From NCBI RefSeq assembly GCF_047246645.1, contig NZ_JBFOKR010000013.1, positions 1-64,000 on the forward strand: a DNA stretch of 64,000 bases, given 5' to 3'. The translations under genes and the position numbers were made by a program. Source of the stretch: Ferdinandcohnia sp047246645. GTDB lineage: Bacteria > Bacillota > Bacilli > Bacillales > Bacillaceae_L. Under the pieces are notes generated by a model. That model was given only the letters and a program-made list of their open reading frames with translations, did not search any database and had not been told where the DNA came from. Below, piece by piece: positions 42,314-51,906 of the stretch. The first letter of the stretch is position 1. Every line of letters starts with the position of its first letter.

Positions 42314-45208
42314 TTATGCAGATTGCAAGTTTTCTACTTCTTCATCTCTTTTCTTGCTATTACGGAAGACAAAGTAGAATCCAGTAGCAATACCTAGTAT
42401 TAGAAGAACATCGATAACAATTGTAATAACTATCCATTGAGGCGTATCAGTAGATAATCCACCTTCAATTGCATCACTGTTTGCAACAGTGTATAAAATA
42501 TTTTGAGCAGAATCTCTTAATGCCCACAATGTATCGTTGCTGCTAGTATTTACTTCTGGTACACCCATTGGTGCAGCACCAGTAAGCATTAAGTCATTTC
42601 CGTTACGAACAGCAAGTTCAACATTCATGTAAGGATATGCATTTATACCCCCACCATTCATATAGAAGTCTGTAATAACATGACCAGCAAAGCCCCATTC
42701 ATTACGTAGAACTTCTTTAAGAAGACCGTCGTCTGCACCCGCCCATTTGTTACCGATACTGTTGAATGAAGACATGACAGCCTTTGCTCCGCCTTCTTTA
42801 ACAGCAATTTCAAATGGCTTTAAGTAAACTTCACGGATTGCTTGTTCATTACTCCAAGTTAACACACCAAGAGTACGGTTTTGTTCCTGATCATTCAATG
42901 CAAAGTGTTTGATATATACATAGCCACCATGGCTTTGGAATCCTTTTGTTACTGCTGCTGCCATCTTACCTGAAAGAACTGCGTCTTCTGAATAATACTC
43001 AAAGTTTCTTCCAGCGAATGCTGTACGATGTACGTTCATCGCGGGAGCATACCATCCAACAACTCCATATGCCGTAGCTTCAGCTCCAATATGATCTCCC
43101 ATCGCTTCTGCAAGTTCTAGGTTCCATGTTGATGCAATCATTATTTCTGAAGGGAATGCAGTACCAGATTGTCCGTTCGCAGCCATATTCATATTATTAA
43201 TTGCGGCAGGTCCATCATAATCTAATGTCGCAGGCTTTCCTACAGACTTTATTTCTACTGTTCTATATCCACCTAAAGTTGATAAACTTACTAAATCATC
43301 AACTGATAGCTGGTCAAGTAATTCGTTCCAAGACTCATCATTGATGTCAACACCAACGTAATCTTCAAGCTTTTTGCCATTATCAGCTCCTGTTGTAGGT
43401 GCTGCATCGTTTGTATCAGCAGGTACATCGTAGCGAATTCCATTAATTAAGTTAACAAAGTCAGAGTCTACTACTTTACCTTTTACTTCTTTAGTAGCAC
43501 CATCGGCAGTAGTTACTGTAAATGTCTCAGTTTTATTAATATCTGCAAGACCAGCAAATTCGTCAGATCTTGTAAGGTATGTTGATATACTTCCTTCACC
43601 AGTTACCTCATCATCAAACTGATTCACAGCTACTTGCTTATCCGTTGAACGTCCTGAATCATAGACAACTTCAGAAAGATCTTTAGATCCAACGTCTGCG
43701 ATTTTATCATGAGAGTTATTCATAAGCATTACCTTGTATTCGCCTGCTTCAAGTACGTATGCACCAGTGTCACTGTACTCTTTATTAGCATCGTAAGAAG
43801 CCATGTCTTCAACTTTAAAAGTAAGCGTTACTGTTTCTGTTTCTCCCGGCTTAATTACATCTGTTTTTTCAAACCCAACTAAATCAACTGAAGATTTTTC
43901 AATTTTTCCAGTATAAGGTGCTGAGAAGTATAATTGAACAACTTCTTTTCCTTCTACTGAACCAGTGTTTGTTACCTCAACATCAACAGTTACTTCTGTG
44001 TCAGTCCAATTTAAGCTTCCTTCTACAACTTCTTGTTCAAAGCTTGTATAGCTTAAGCCATAACCAAATGGGAATTGGACTTTTTCTTCATAATTTATTG
44101 CACCTACTGCAGCTGCAGTTTCATAGAAACGGTATCCAACATAAATACCTTCTGTATAATCAACATATTTTAATAGAACATTACTTGAGTCTACTGCTTG
44201 TGAATATGTTCCATCTTCGTTTTCAATTACGTAATCAAAGTCACCAAAGTTAGCCATTGCAGGAGAATCTAGAAGATCTTTTGTATATAGGTCAACTGTT
44301 CTACCAGATGGACTAACTTCACCAGAAAGGACTCTTCCTAATGCATTAAATCCATTTTGTCCTGGTCCTGCAACATTCATGATACTTTTAATTTGGTCGT
44401 ACTCTTCAACCCAACCAAGTTCAAATGTGTTGGCACTGTTAACAATCAGGATAACGTTATCAAATTTTTCTGTTACCGCATCAATCATGCCTTGTTCTCT
44501 ATTGGTAAGTTCTAGATAATGTTTGCTTGCATCTAAATCATCTTCATTACCAAATTTTTGACCTGTTGCACCAAATGGACCACCCTCAGGGTCAAATGTG
44601 TCTGGGCCATCCATACTGCGTGGAAGATCTGCACCCTCTCCACCTGAACGTGCAAGGAAAATAACTGCTACATCTGAATACTCTTTTGCTTGTTGCATTA
44701 ACTCATCTGTGTAAAATTCTGATGGTTTTGGTTCTGGAATCGACCAGTCTTGCCCATCCATTCCTACAAGTGGTCTTTCAAGACCTGTTTCAACATAAGC
44801 ATTGTATAATTCCTCATTAATTTCCAAACCAGCTGCTTCAAGACCAGCTTTTGGTGTAACTGCTTTCGATGCATCAGATGCACCTGAACCAGTACCACCG
44901 TAAATTGGATTCGTAAAGCTCCATCCAAATACGTTTACTTTTGTATTTTCAGTTAAAGGCAAAGCGTTTTCATTGTTTTGTAAAAGGACAATACCTTCAT
45001 CTGCAATCTGTTCAACAACTAGCTCTGAAGCTTCACGTGCTTTTACAGCTTCTGCACTTTCTAGATCGATTGTTGAAAAATATGATGAAATAACGTCAGA
45101 GAAATAATAAAGTGCGACGTTAGCACCTAACACTATAACAAGTAGTAACGATAATACGGAATTCCATACAATACGAAACTTCTTCTTGCTCATTTTCTTC
45201 TTTGCCAT
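42314..45208 (-). CDS. Permuted, membrane-anchored family 3 glycoside hydrolase
   Basis: 964 aa from ATG 45208, with GGGGG 8 bp upstream; in-frame ATG 45292 lacks a ribosome binding site. One helix near the N terminus (about 16-36) and one near the C terminus (about 925-950), with a short cytoplasmic tail (NSKKRDEEVENLQSA), place the enzyme outside the cell. The GH3 C-domain comes first (GIVLLQNNENALPL), then a fibronectin-III domain, then the catalytic N-domain (GRNFEYYSEDA, KHFALNDQEQ, nucleophile in VITDFYMNGG). This circular order occurs in Ruminococcus and Butyrivibrio GH3 enzymes. It is first in the operon; a LytTR repeat and a cre-like site lie upstream. Confidence 0.9.
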   Translation of the reverse strand: MAKKKMSKKKFRIVWNSVLSLLLVIVLGANVALYYFSDVISSYFSTIDLESAEAVKAREASELVVEQIADEGIVLLQNNENALPLTENTKVNVFGWSFTNPIYGGTGSGASDASKAVTPKAGLEAAGLEINEELYNAYVETGLERPLVGMDGQDWSIPEPKPSEFYTDELMQQAKEYSDVAVIFLARSGGEGADLPRSMDGPDTFDPEGGPFGATGQKFGNEDDLDASKHYLELTNREQGMIDAVTEKFDNVILIVNSANTFELGWVEEYDQIKSIMNVAGPGQNGFNALGRVLSGEVSPSGRTVDLYTKDLLDSPAMANFGDFDYVIENEDGTYSQAVDSSNVLLKYVDYTEGIYVGYRFYETAAAVGAINYEEKVQFPFGYGLSYTSFEQEVVEGSLNWTDTEVTVDVEVTNTGSVEGKEVVQLYFSAPYTGKIEKSSVDLVGFEKTDVIKPGETETVTLTFKVEDMASYDANKEYSDTGAYVLEAGEYKVMLMNNSHDKIADVGSKDLSEVVYDSGRSTDKQVAVNQFDDEVTGEGSISTYLTRSDEFAGLADINKTETFTVTTADGATKEVKGKVVDSDFVNLINGIRYDVPADTNDAAPTTGADNGKKLEDYVGVDINDESWNELLDQLSVDDLVSLSTLGGYRTVEIKSVGKPATLDYDGPAAINNMNMAANGQSGTAFPSEIMIASTWNLELAEAMGDHIGAEATAYGVVGWYAPAMNVHRTAFAGRNFEYYSEDAVLSGKMAAAVTKGFQSHGGYVYIKHFALNDQEQNRTLGVLTWSNEQAIREVYLKPFEIAVKEGGAKAVMSSFNSIGNKWAGADDGLLKEVLRNEWGFAGHVITDFYMNGGGINAYPYMNVELAVRNGNDLMLTGAAPMGVPEVNTSSNDTLWALRDSAQNILYTVANSDAIEGGLSTDTPQWIVITIVIDVLLILGIATGFYFVFRNSKKRDEEVENLQSA

Positions 45209-45293
45209 ATGGTTAACCCCCATAAAATGTTTAAAATAATTGCTTACGTTTTTCGTAAATGCAGTTCTGAGACTTACCCTCCTTTTCGCCATG

Positions 45294-45308
45294 TGTAAAG
45301 CGCTCTCA
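45294..45308. promoter_or_regulatory. cre-like site upstream of the GH3 operon
   Basis: TGAGAGCGCTTTACA on the minus strand, similar to the cre consensus with three mismatches. Confidence 0.4.
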
Positions 45309-45457
45309 TATTTTTCACAAATAAACTTCTTTCCTGACTGTGAATAATATGTTTAGGGGATAAAGCGTTTTCTTTTGATCTATCATAGTTTCAACTTCCC
45401 CTACTGCTTTTACAACGAAATCGTAACATATAAATTTCTTCATGGAGAAAAGCCCGC

Positions 45458-45488
45458 ATAAACTGTTGGTATTTTTGCATGAACTGTA
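45458..45488 (-). promoter_or_regulatory. LytTR-type direct repeat
   Basis: On the minus strand, TACAGTTCAT (45479-45488) and AACAGTTTAT (45458-45467) start 21 bp apart, two turns of the helix, exactly as LytTR regulators (AgrA, VirR, ComE) need. A TATATG -10 candidate lies 25 bp downstream. It is 250 bp upstream of the GH3 operon start and just downstream of the LytTR/GHKL genes. Confidence 0.6.
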
Positions 45489-45505
45489 AGTTAAAAAATA
45501 GAAGA

Positions 45506-45541
45506 GGCTTGGATATGCACTTTACTCACATAATCCAAGCC
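45506..45541 (-). terminator. Terminator of the LytTR two-component operon
   Basis: GGCTTGGAT/ATCCAAGCC stem with an 18-nt loop, followed by a T-rich stretch on the minus strand. Confidence 0.7.
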
Positions 45542-45578
45542 CCACATGGTTTTACTTTCACTTTTATAAACCTTAACA

Positions 45579-46886
45579 CTAGGTTAATAGTGGCATTAAT
45601 ATCTTCAGTTCAAACCAATTGTCTTTTTTAACCACACTAACCACACCATCGTACTTTTGAACAGTGTACCGAATACTTTTTAGTCCATAGCCACGATTAA
45701 ACGAATCCTTCTTAGTAGTCACTGGTAAGCCTGCTTCTAGTTTAAGCTCTCCTTCAAAATAATTTTCAAATCGAATCATAAGGAATTTTTTTTGAGTAAA
45801 AACCGAAACATGTATTAATCTTTTTTCAATCTCATTGATTTGTTGAACATACTCGATCGCATTATCCAGCGCATTTCCGAAGATGGTGCAGATGTCAACT
45901 ACATCCATACCGTTAAGCAATTTACCGTCAGCTACACAGGTCAAAGTAATATCATTCTTAATACAGTGGAGGTTCTTACTTGTAAGGACCGTATCCAAAA
46001 CATGATTTCCTGTCTTGTTTTGTGCTTCATAAAACTTAATTTCATTTTCCATCTTCTCTAAAAATTCATTTCTCTTATCAGTATTTTCTTCTGCTCTAAG
46101 CGCGATAATTTGATTTTTTAAGTCGTGGTATTTATAGTTAATAATTTCTATGCTTTCTTTTGATAGTTGATATTGGGCATATTGATTCTGCAGTATATCT
46201 TGTACAGCCTTAAGTTCGTGTCTAGTTCGCAGTTCATTTATTTGTAAATGGTACGCATATAGGATCGACAGTCCTCCCAGATCAACTAAGGTCCTAATAT
46301 TAAGTATTTCTTGTGCGTACTGTCCGCTAAAAGGTGTCCTAGAAGTTACAAAGCTCAAATTACTAATTCCAAATACCGCAGCCCCGGTGATCACGGTTGA
46401 CCAAAATTCCCGCACCCTGATATTTAGCTTTTTCTCTGTTGGGATATGTCTCCTTTCTAGCATCCATATTGATACAAAAAGAATGGCATACACAAAAAAT
46501 AATAGTAACAGCTCTAGGAATATGTCATTTTTTTCACCTTTCCAAAAAAAGAAATGCACCTGCCATTCTAATGAAGCTACAAATTCTGCGGCAACAAACG
46601 CTCTAACGCTAAAATACCCTGCTTCAATCATACTTATATCGCAGCTCAAATATATGAGAAGAAACATCATCCCCATGGCTGTAACCATACTTGGAATCCA
46701 AAAAACGATTGATAAATCCTTTGTTAATACTAAAAAAACAGATTGAACTATGAGGGCTCCACTCGAAAAAACAACCAATCTCCAACCAGTTAATTTCTTT
46801 GCTAAGATTGATATATATACGATACAAGCTAGCCACTCAGCTAATGCCGTGTATAATCTAGGGATATCAGGAAGAACATCGTTCAT
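45579..46886 (-). CDS. GHKL sensor histidine kinase (AgrC-like)
   Basis: 435 aa. Six hydrophobic helices (about 10-200) are followed by a coiled region, an H-box with YHDLKNQIIALR, an N-box NALDNAIEY and a G-box GYGLKSI, i.e. a GHKL (HATPase_c_5) kinase like AgrC and ComD. The membrane part is not clearly an AgrC peptide receptor. The start overlaps the LytTR regulator by 4 bp. No peptide pheromone gene is adjacent; the signal may be a sugar or a peptide. Confidence 0.9.
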   Translation of the reverse strand: MNDVLPDIPRLYTALAEWLACIVYISILAKKLTGWRLVVFSSGALIVQSVFLVLTKDLSIVFWIPSMVTAMGMMFLLIYLSCDISMIEAGYFSVRAFVAAEFVASLEWQVHFFFWKGEKNDIFLELLLLFFVYAILFVSIWMLERRHIPTEKKLNIRVREFWSTVITGAAVFGISNLSFVTSRTPFSGQYAQEILNIRTLVDLGGLSILYAYHLQINELRTRHELKAVQDILQNQYAQYQLSKESIEIINYKYHDLKNQIIALRAEENTDKRNEFLEKMENEIKFYEAQNKTGNHVLDTVLTSKNLHCIKNDITLTCVADGKLLNGMDVVDICTIFGNALDNAIEYVQQINEIEKRLIHVSVFTQKKFLMIRFENYFEGELKLEAGLPVTTKKDSFNRGYGLKSIRYTVQKYDGVVSVVKKDNWFELKILMPLLT

Positions 46887-47593
46887 TTAATCACCTCACC
46901 CCAATAATGAGTTAAGGCTTCCATAAACGCTTTCTTTTTATTCCGGCTAATAAGGAGTTCCTTTCCCCCTACTATCGCACAGCTATCGTTCATTCCTTCT
47001 ACATGTTCTAGATTTATCAAGTAGCCTTTATTTCCACGAAAAAAACTAAAACTTGATAATTGGGTTTCTAATTCCTTCATGGTTCCTGACGTAACAAACT
47101 CTCCCGATTTCGAACTGAAAATAAGGTTGTGTCCTTGACTCTCAACATAATAAATTTCAGAAACCCTAAAGCGTTGTACTCCACCTTTTACTCGAATCGT
47201 TAAATAATGATCTTCCCGCTTTTTCATTCGATCAATTGCGCGATGCAAGCGTTGTGAAAACTGAAAATAAGAAATCGGTTTTAACACATAATCTAAGGCA
47301 TTAACGGCATATCCTTTGATTGCATACTGAGCCATATTGGTAATAAAAATAATGACCACTTCTGAATCCACTTTTCTAATTTCTTCTGCAGCTGACATTC
47401 CATCCATAAAACGCATTTGAACATCCATCAATATAATGTCAAATTGCGCTTGATAGTTCTCAACAATTTCATCTCCATCGGAAAAAGTCTCTGTTTCTAT
47501 CTTTTCACCTATTTCTTTTTCAAACCGATGAAGAAACTCTATCAACTGTTCCTTATAACTAATGTCGTCTTCGACTATTGCAATTCGTATCAT
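46883..47593 (-). CDS. LytTR response regulator (AgrA/ComE-like)
   Basis: 236 aa. The receiver has VEDDISY, LMDVQMRFMDG and ALDYVLKPI; the C-terminal LytTR domain has IYYVESQGHNLIF, FFRGNKGYLINLEHVEG and SRNKKKAF. It is coupled by an ATGA overlap to the GHKL kinase. The only good LytTR repeat I see nearby is at 45458-45488, before the GH3 operon, so that operon is the best target candidate. Confidence 0.92.
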   Translation of the reverse strand: MIRIAIVEDDISYKEQLIEFLHRFEKEIGEKIETETFSDGDEIVENYQAQFDIILMDVQMRFMDGMSAAEEIRKVDSEVVIIFITNMAQYAIKGYAVNALDYVLKPISYFQFSQRLHRAIDRMKKREDHYLTIRVKGGVQRFRVSEIYYVESQGHNLIFSSKSGEFVTSGTMKELETQLSSFSFFRGNKGYLINLEHVEGMNDSCAIVGGKELLISRNKKKAFMEALTHYWGEVIK

Positions 47594-47836
47594 AAAGTAC
47601 CACCTTCCACTGGTGATTTGTTAAATGTAAGAATATAGTTTGCCAGTGTTTTTCCCCAATAAAATAAATATTTCATTATTACTTCATCCCGCCACTTAAA
47701 GAAGTGAGGCTTATTATGAATAAAGATAAAGTCATATTATACTAGATTTGTTACAGGAACAAGCCATTTCACTAATTTGTTAGTATCTAACAAAAGGCTA
47801 TCGATTTAATTATGTCGCCGTTTATGAATAAAAATA

Positions 47837-47859
47837 GACGAGCAATACTTTAGCTCGCC
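47837..47859 (-). terminator. Terminator of GH43 gene
   Basis: GCGAGC/GCTCGTC stem then TATTTTTAT on the minus strand. Confidence 0.75.
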
Positions 47860-47869
47860 AATTAACATA

Positions 47870-49324
47870 CTATTTCAAAACAAAAGATAGAAAGTCCAAC
47901 TTCCCGCTGCCTTTAAACGTAAAGTAAAGTGCCTGTTTACCATTTTCTATCGTTATCTTATCTGTGAAAAGAGTAAAATTCTTACTTGGTGAAACCGGTA
48001 TACGTGCAATTGGTTCTGAGTGGAGAGCTAGTGATACAGTGATATACCCTCTAGCATTTCCACGGCATTGAATAGAGATTTCTTGTGTATCTTGCATCAT
48101 AAAATATTTAAATCCGGCTACTGCTCCATCTCTCATATTTGCAATATATTGATCTGGATTGTTATTTCTGTCTTTACCACTTTGAGTAAAATATGGATGA
48201 TCTCTAAAAGTTATATTTCCAAAATAGACACCATATCTACCTGCACCATTACCTGACATTAGGTGGCATGCAATTCTTGCTTCGTACTCACCTCTCCCAC
48301 GAAGGGGGGCGTTGTTTAGTCCACAACTGGTCATTTCTACTTGTGGAATAGAACCATCATCTTTGATCTCAATTGGCTCAGCAAGGGCTTGTCTAGAGTA
48401 GTGGTGTCTGTTGGTTTGTCGATGATGAAAGACATACCACTGGTTTTTTATTTTTACAATACTACCATGATTGTTACCAATATAATTATAAGCGTCTTTA
48501 TCATCGCTACCGCCATTTATGTAAAGATCACCATTACTAACAATCGTCCCTCCATATACAAATCCACCAGTTGGATTCTTGCTTGTTGCATAACAAAGTT
48601 CATGTCCGTTTATCGAAGAGTAGATAAAGTAATAGGTATCTCCTATTTTTCGAATCGAACTCGCTTCAAAAAACTCATGGCCTTCAAATCCAGTTCCTTC
48701 TGCTTCGCCCACTTTATTAAAAAGGAGCTTCGGCTCTCTAATTACTGTCTTCATATCTGGATCGAGCTCAATGACATATCCACCATAAAATGAACGCTTT
48801 CTGCCTCCTGTGATAATTGCAGGTACATCCTTTTTAGGAGCAAAACCTGAATATAGATAAACTTTCCCATTATCATCAACAAGGACGCCCGGATCAAACT
48901 GAAACGGATCTCCCTTTTTTGAGGAAAGGACTGTACCATCTGGGTAACTCACATATCCGTAGAACTCATATGCACCTGCAGGTGTATCACATACAGCAAT
49001 AGCAATTTTACTAAAGAAATTAAGAGCATAGTAAAGATAATACCTTCCATCCGGCCCTTTGGCTACATCGGGTGCATACAATTGAAAGATCCCCAACTTG
49101 TTCATAGGATCCTGGTTTTTCCGATAAATTACTCCTTCGTATCTCCAGTCACTTAAATCATCGACGGGCGCAGACCAGCACACATAATCATTCATACAAA
49201 ATAGTTTTCCATTAAATCGGTCATGAGAACCATATACATACACTCTGTTTCCAAAGACATAAGGCTCCCCATCAGGAATATATTCATAGCTTGGTAGGTA
49301 TGGATTAAACACTTGTTTTTTCAT
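47870..49324 (-). CDS. Family 43 glycoside hydrolase
   Basis: 484 aa with a five-bladed propeller: base Asp18 (IPDGEP), Asp144 (FQFDPG) and acid Glu220 (HEFFEASS). The C-terminal 140 residues (from about 345) look like a carbohydrate-binding sandwich. No signal peptide, so it acts in the cytoplasm on imported oligosaccharides. Family members are beta-xylosidases or alpha-arabinofuranosidases; which one is not clear. With the GH10 enzyme and two GH3 enzymes it makes a xylan set. Confidence 0.9.
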   Translation of the reverse strand: MKKQVFNPYLPSYEYIPDGEPYVFGNRVYVYGSHDRFNGKLFCMNDYVCWSAPVDDLSDWRYEGVIYRKNQDPMNKLGIFQLYAPDVAKGPDGRYYLYYALNFFSKIAIAVCDTPAGAYEFYGYVSYPDGTVLSSKKGDPFQFDPGVLVDDNGKVYLYSGFAPKKDVPAIITGGRKRSFYGGYVIELDPDMKTVIREPKLLFNKVGEAEGTGFEGHEFFEASSIRKIGDTYYFIYSSINGHELCYATSKNPTGGFVYGGTIVSNGDLYINGGSDDKDAYNYIGNNHGSIVKIKNQWYVFHHRQTNRHHYSRQALAEPIEIKDDGSIPQVEMTSCGLNNAPLRGRGEYEARIACHLMSGNGAGRYGVYFGNITFRDHPYFTQSGKDRNNNPDQYIANMRDGAVAGFKYFMMQDTQEISIQCRGNARGYITVSLALHSEPIARIPVSPSKNFTLFTDKITIENGKQALYFTFKGSGKLDFLSFVLK

Positions 49325-49469
49325 TTTTTTAGACTTCCTTGTTTAATAGGTTGATTTACATTATCTAACTTCAGCTTTGCATTTAAGGTCAAACTGCTCG
49401 CTTTATTTTAGTTATTTATAAAAGTAACATTAAATTAACTATTTATATATATAAAATAAAGGAGTTATT

Positions 49470-49496
49470 ATGAACAACCGAAGTGTAGTACCGTAA
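49470..49496 (+). other. Possible 8-codon ORF with strong ribosome binding site
   Basis: AAAGGAG at 7-bp spacing before ATG, eight codons (MNNRSVVP) and double stop TAATAA, directly followed by a terminator. It may be a leader-type peptide or a coincidence. The rest of 49325-49466 is AT-rich with no gene that I can see. Confidence 0.3.
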
Positions 49497-49508
49497 TAAC
49501 CCAAATAA

Positions 49509-49542
49509 AAAACTGGCCTATAACGGATTATAAGCCAGTTTT
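49509..49542. terminator. Bidirectional terminator
   Basis: AAAACTGGC-TATAA/TTATA-GCCAGTTTT stem with T run, downstream of arsC on the minus strand and the short ORF on the plus strand. Confidence 0.85.
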
Positions 49543-49566
49543 TTTATTATTTAACTCTACTTTTAA

Positions 49567-49986
49567 TCATTCACCAGTTTCAGCAAAGTGTTTAATTCTA
49601 TCACCGACTTGGTCACGAACTCTTTGAAACACTGCCCATTTTTCATCTTCAGTCCCTTGAGCTTTTGCAGGGTCATCGAATCCCCAGTGATCACGTTTTA
49701 CATGCGGTGGTGTCATTGGACACTTATCTGCAGCGTCTCCGCATAATGTCACTACAAAATCAGCATTGTTTAGGATTTCAGGATCAATAATATCTGAAGT
49801 TTGGTTGGAAATGTCTATCCCCACTTCATTCATTGCCTTAACAGCATTTGGATTCAAACCATGTGCCTCAATACCAGCACTTAATACGTTCCACTCAGCT
49901 CCTAGATATTTTTTTCCCCATCCTTCTGCCATTTGGCTTCTGCATGAGTTACCTGTACATAAAAAGTAAATCGTTTTTTTCGACAT
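49567..49986 (-). CDS. arsC: Arsenate reductase, thioredoxin-coupled
   Basis: 139 aa, low-molecular-weight phosphatase fold. Cys10 is in the CTGNSCR loop, and Cys82 and Cys89 form the disulfide relay. It reduces arsenate to arsenite using thioredoxin. It is third after arsR and arsB, 81 bp from arsB, in an arsenic resistance operon. Confidence 0.97.
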   Translation of the reverse strand: MSKKTIYFLCTGNSCRSQMAEGWGKKYLGAEWNVLSAGIEAHGLNPNAVKAMNEVGIDISNQTSDIIDPEILNNADFVVTLCGDAADKCPMTPPHVKRDHWGFDDPAKAQGTEDEKWAVFQRVRDQVGDRIKHFAETGE

Positions 49987-50067
49987 ATTGGATATCTCCT
50001 TTATCGTTTAATCAAATTGGGGTGAGGCTTGCCTAGTTTTAATCTGGAAAGCTAGGCATTATAATCA

Positions 50068-51363
50068 TTAAATAATCAGCAACCAAATATATAACCCCAC
50101 TAATGTGATAAATAATGTTGGAATAGTTAAGATAATACCTGTTTTAAAGTAGGTTCCCCAGGAGATTTTAACTCCCTTTTGTGAAAGTACATGTAACCAT
50201 AAAAGAGTTGCAAGAGAACCAATCGGCGTGATTTTCGGACCTAAATCTGAACCAATTACATTTGCATAAATTAGCGCTTCTCTTACTACACCAGTTGTAT
50301 TCGTATCTGCTATTGCAAGAGCGTCTATCATTACAGTCGGCAAGTTATTCATAACAGATGAAAGAATTGCTGCAATGAATCCCATTCCAATCGTTGCAGC
50401 GAATAATCCCTGGTCTGCTGTTACCTGAATAAGATTCGCTAGTAAATCTGTAAGTCCAACATTTCTTAATCCGTAAACGACTACATACATACCTATTGAG
50501 AAAAACACGATAGCCCACGGGGCACCTTTTATTACGGTACGTGTGTTTACGGCAGTACTTTTTCTAGCCATAAGTAAGAAGAAGAATGCTACAATACTTG
50601 CGATAATTGAAACTGGAATACCCGTAAATTCACTTCCAAAGTATCCGATAAGTAGTATTCCTAATACAATCCAAGATAGTTTGAACATTTTTAAGTCTCG
50701 AATTGCTTCAACCGGCTTTTTCAATTGAGTCATATCGTAATTCTTCGGAATAGACTTACGGAAAAATAGATACAAAACGAAAATACTCGCCGCTAATGAA
50801 AAGAAGTTTGGAATGATCATTCTTGAAGCAAACTCTGCAAAACTAATTCCAAAAAAGTCTGCTGATACGATGTTTACCAGGTTACTAACGACAAGTGGCA
50901 GAGAAGTTGTATCTGCAATAAATCCGCTAGCAATGATAAATGGAAAGACCATTTTTTCATTAAAATTAAGGTTTCTAACCATCGCCAAAACGATTGGAGT
51001 TAGTATTAGTGCTGCTCCGTCGTTTGCAAAGAATGCCGCAACCAATGCTCCTAATATAGATACATATACAAACATTCGCACTCCATTTCCTTTTGCAGCT
51101 CTGGCCATGTGAAGAGCTGACCACTCGAAAAATCCAATCTCATCTAGAATTAATGAAATAATAATAATGGCAATGAATGTTAATGTTGCATTCCAAACGA
51201 TTGATGTAACGTCTATTACATCTTTAAAATCAACCACACCTGCAAGTAAAGCTAAAATCGCTCCACCACATGCTGACCAACCTATCGATAACCCTTTAGG
51301 TTGCCAAATAACAAATATTAGAGTTAGTAAAAAAATCACTGATGCTACGACTACTGAAGTCAA
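50068..51363 (-). CDS. arsB: Arsenite efflux transporter ArsB
   Basis: 431 aa, about 12 helices. ArsB family signatures are seen: GWSACGGAILALLAGVVDF, FFANDGAALILTPIVLAM, IASGFIADTTSLPLVVSNLVN and NNLPTVMIDALAI. It expels arsenite (or antimonite) by membrane potential or with an ATPase, but no arsA is present. It lies between arsR and arsC. Confidence 0.96.
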   Translation of the reverse strand: MTSVVVASVIFLLTLIFVIWQPKGLSIGWSACGGAILALLAGVVDFKDVIDVTSIVWNATLTFIAIIIISLILDEIGFFEWSALHMARAAKGNGVRMFVYVSILGALVAAFFANDGAALILTPIVLAMVRNLNFNEKMVFPFIIASGFIADTTSLPLVVSNLVNIVSADFFGISFAEFASRMIIPNFFSLAASIFVLYLFFRKSIPKNYDMTQLKKPVEAIRDLKMFKLSWIVLGILLIGYFGSEFTGIPVSIIASIVAFFFLLMARKSTAVNTRTVIKGAPWAIVFFSIGMYVVVYGLRNVGLTDLLANLIQVTADQGLFAATIGMGFIAAILSSVMNNLPTVMIDALAIADTNTTGVVREALIYANVIGSDLGPKITPIGSLATLLWLHVLSQKGVKISWGTYFKTGIILTIPTLFITLVGLYIWLLII

Positions 51364-51377
51364 TTTGTTTCCCCCTA

Positions 51378-51722
51378 TTACTCACACGAGATGCGCAATC
51401 CCTGTTCTTCTAGTTCTTGTAATTTATAACCTTGATTAGGTAGATGTTCTAAAAGGTTTTGTACCAACGGATAATATTCACTACCTTTATTAAGCGAGTA
51501 AATAATCCATTGTCCTCTCCTTTTTTCATGGACAATTCGAGCATCCTTCAATTTGCGTACATGTTGGCTAATTGCAGGTTGACTAGTTTTGAATATCTCC
51601 ACAAATTCACATACACAACAATCATGATTGTCTAGAATACTTACCATCGCAAGCCGTGTTTTATCTCCTAATAATTTAAGTATTGATGCTGCTTTATCTA
51701 TTTCAATTGTTGATACGTTCAT
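51378..51722 (-). CDS. arsR: Arsenical repressor ArsR
   Basis: 114 aa, winged helix. The metal site DCCVCEF provides Cys-Cys-x-Cys near residues 34-37, and the recognition helix is TSQPAISQHVRKLKDARIV. It represses the operon until arsenite binds. AGGAGGTG precedes the ATG. The upstream 50 bp are AT-rich with several short inverted repeats that may be the operator, none decisive. Confidence 0.95.
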   Translation of the reverse strand: MNVSTIEIDKAASILKLLGDKTRLAMVSILDNHDCCVCEFVEIFKTSQPAISQHVRKLKDARIVHEKRRGQWIIYSLNKGSEYYPLVQNLLEHLPNQGYKLQELEEQGLRISCE

Positions 51723-51906
51723 ATGTACACCTCCTACACTTAAACAAGTCCTAACGTATAATAATTTACTTATATAACCGATGATGTTTTATATATAGTT
51801 TCTATATTCGTTGCTCTATTTAAACAAAATAACTACATAAGCAATTACTTATATAATACTTTGCTTATATATTGAATTCAATAGTTTTTTACTTAGACAA
51901 TGCTAT

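Noticed and set aside
48341..48793. Plus-strand 150-aa reading frame within the GH43 gene
   Set aside because: Antisense frame in a clear enzyme gene; no ribosome binding site or family resemblance.
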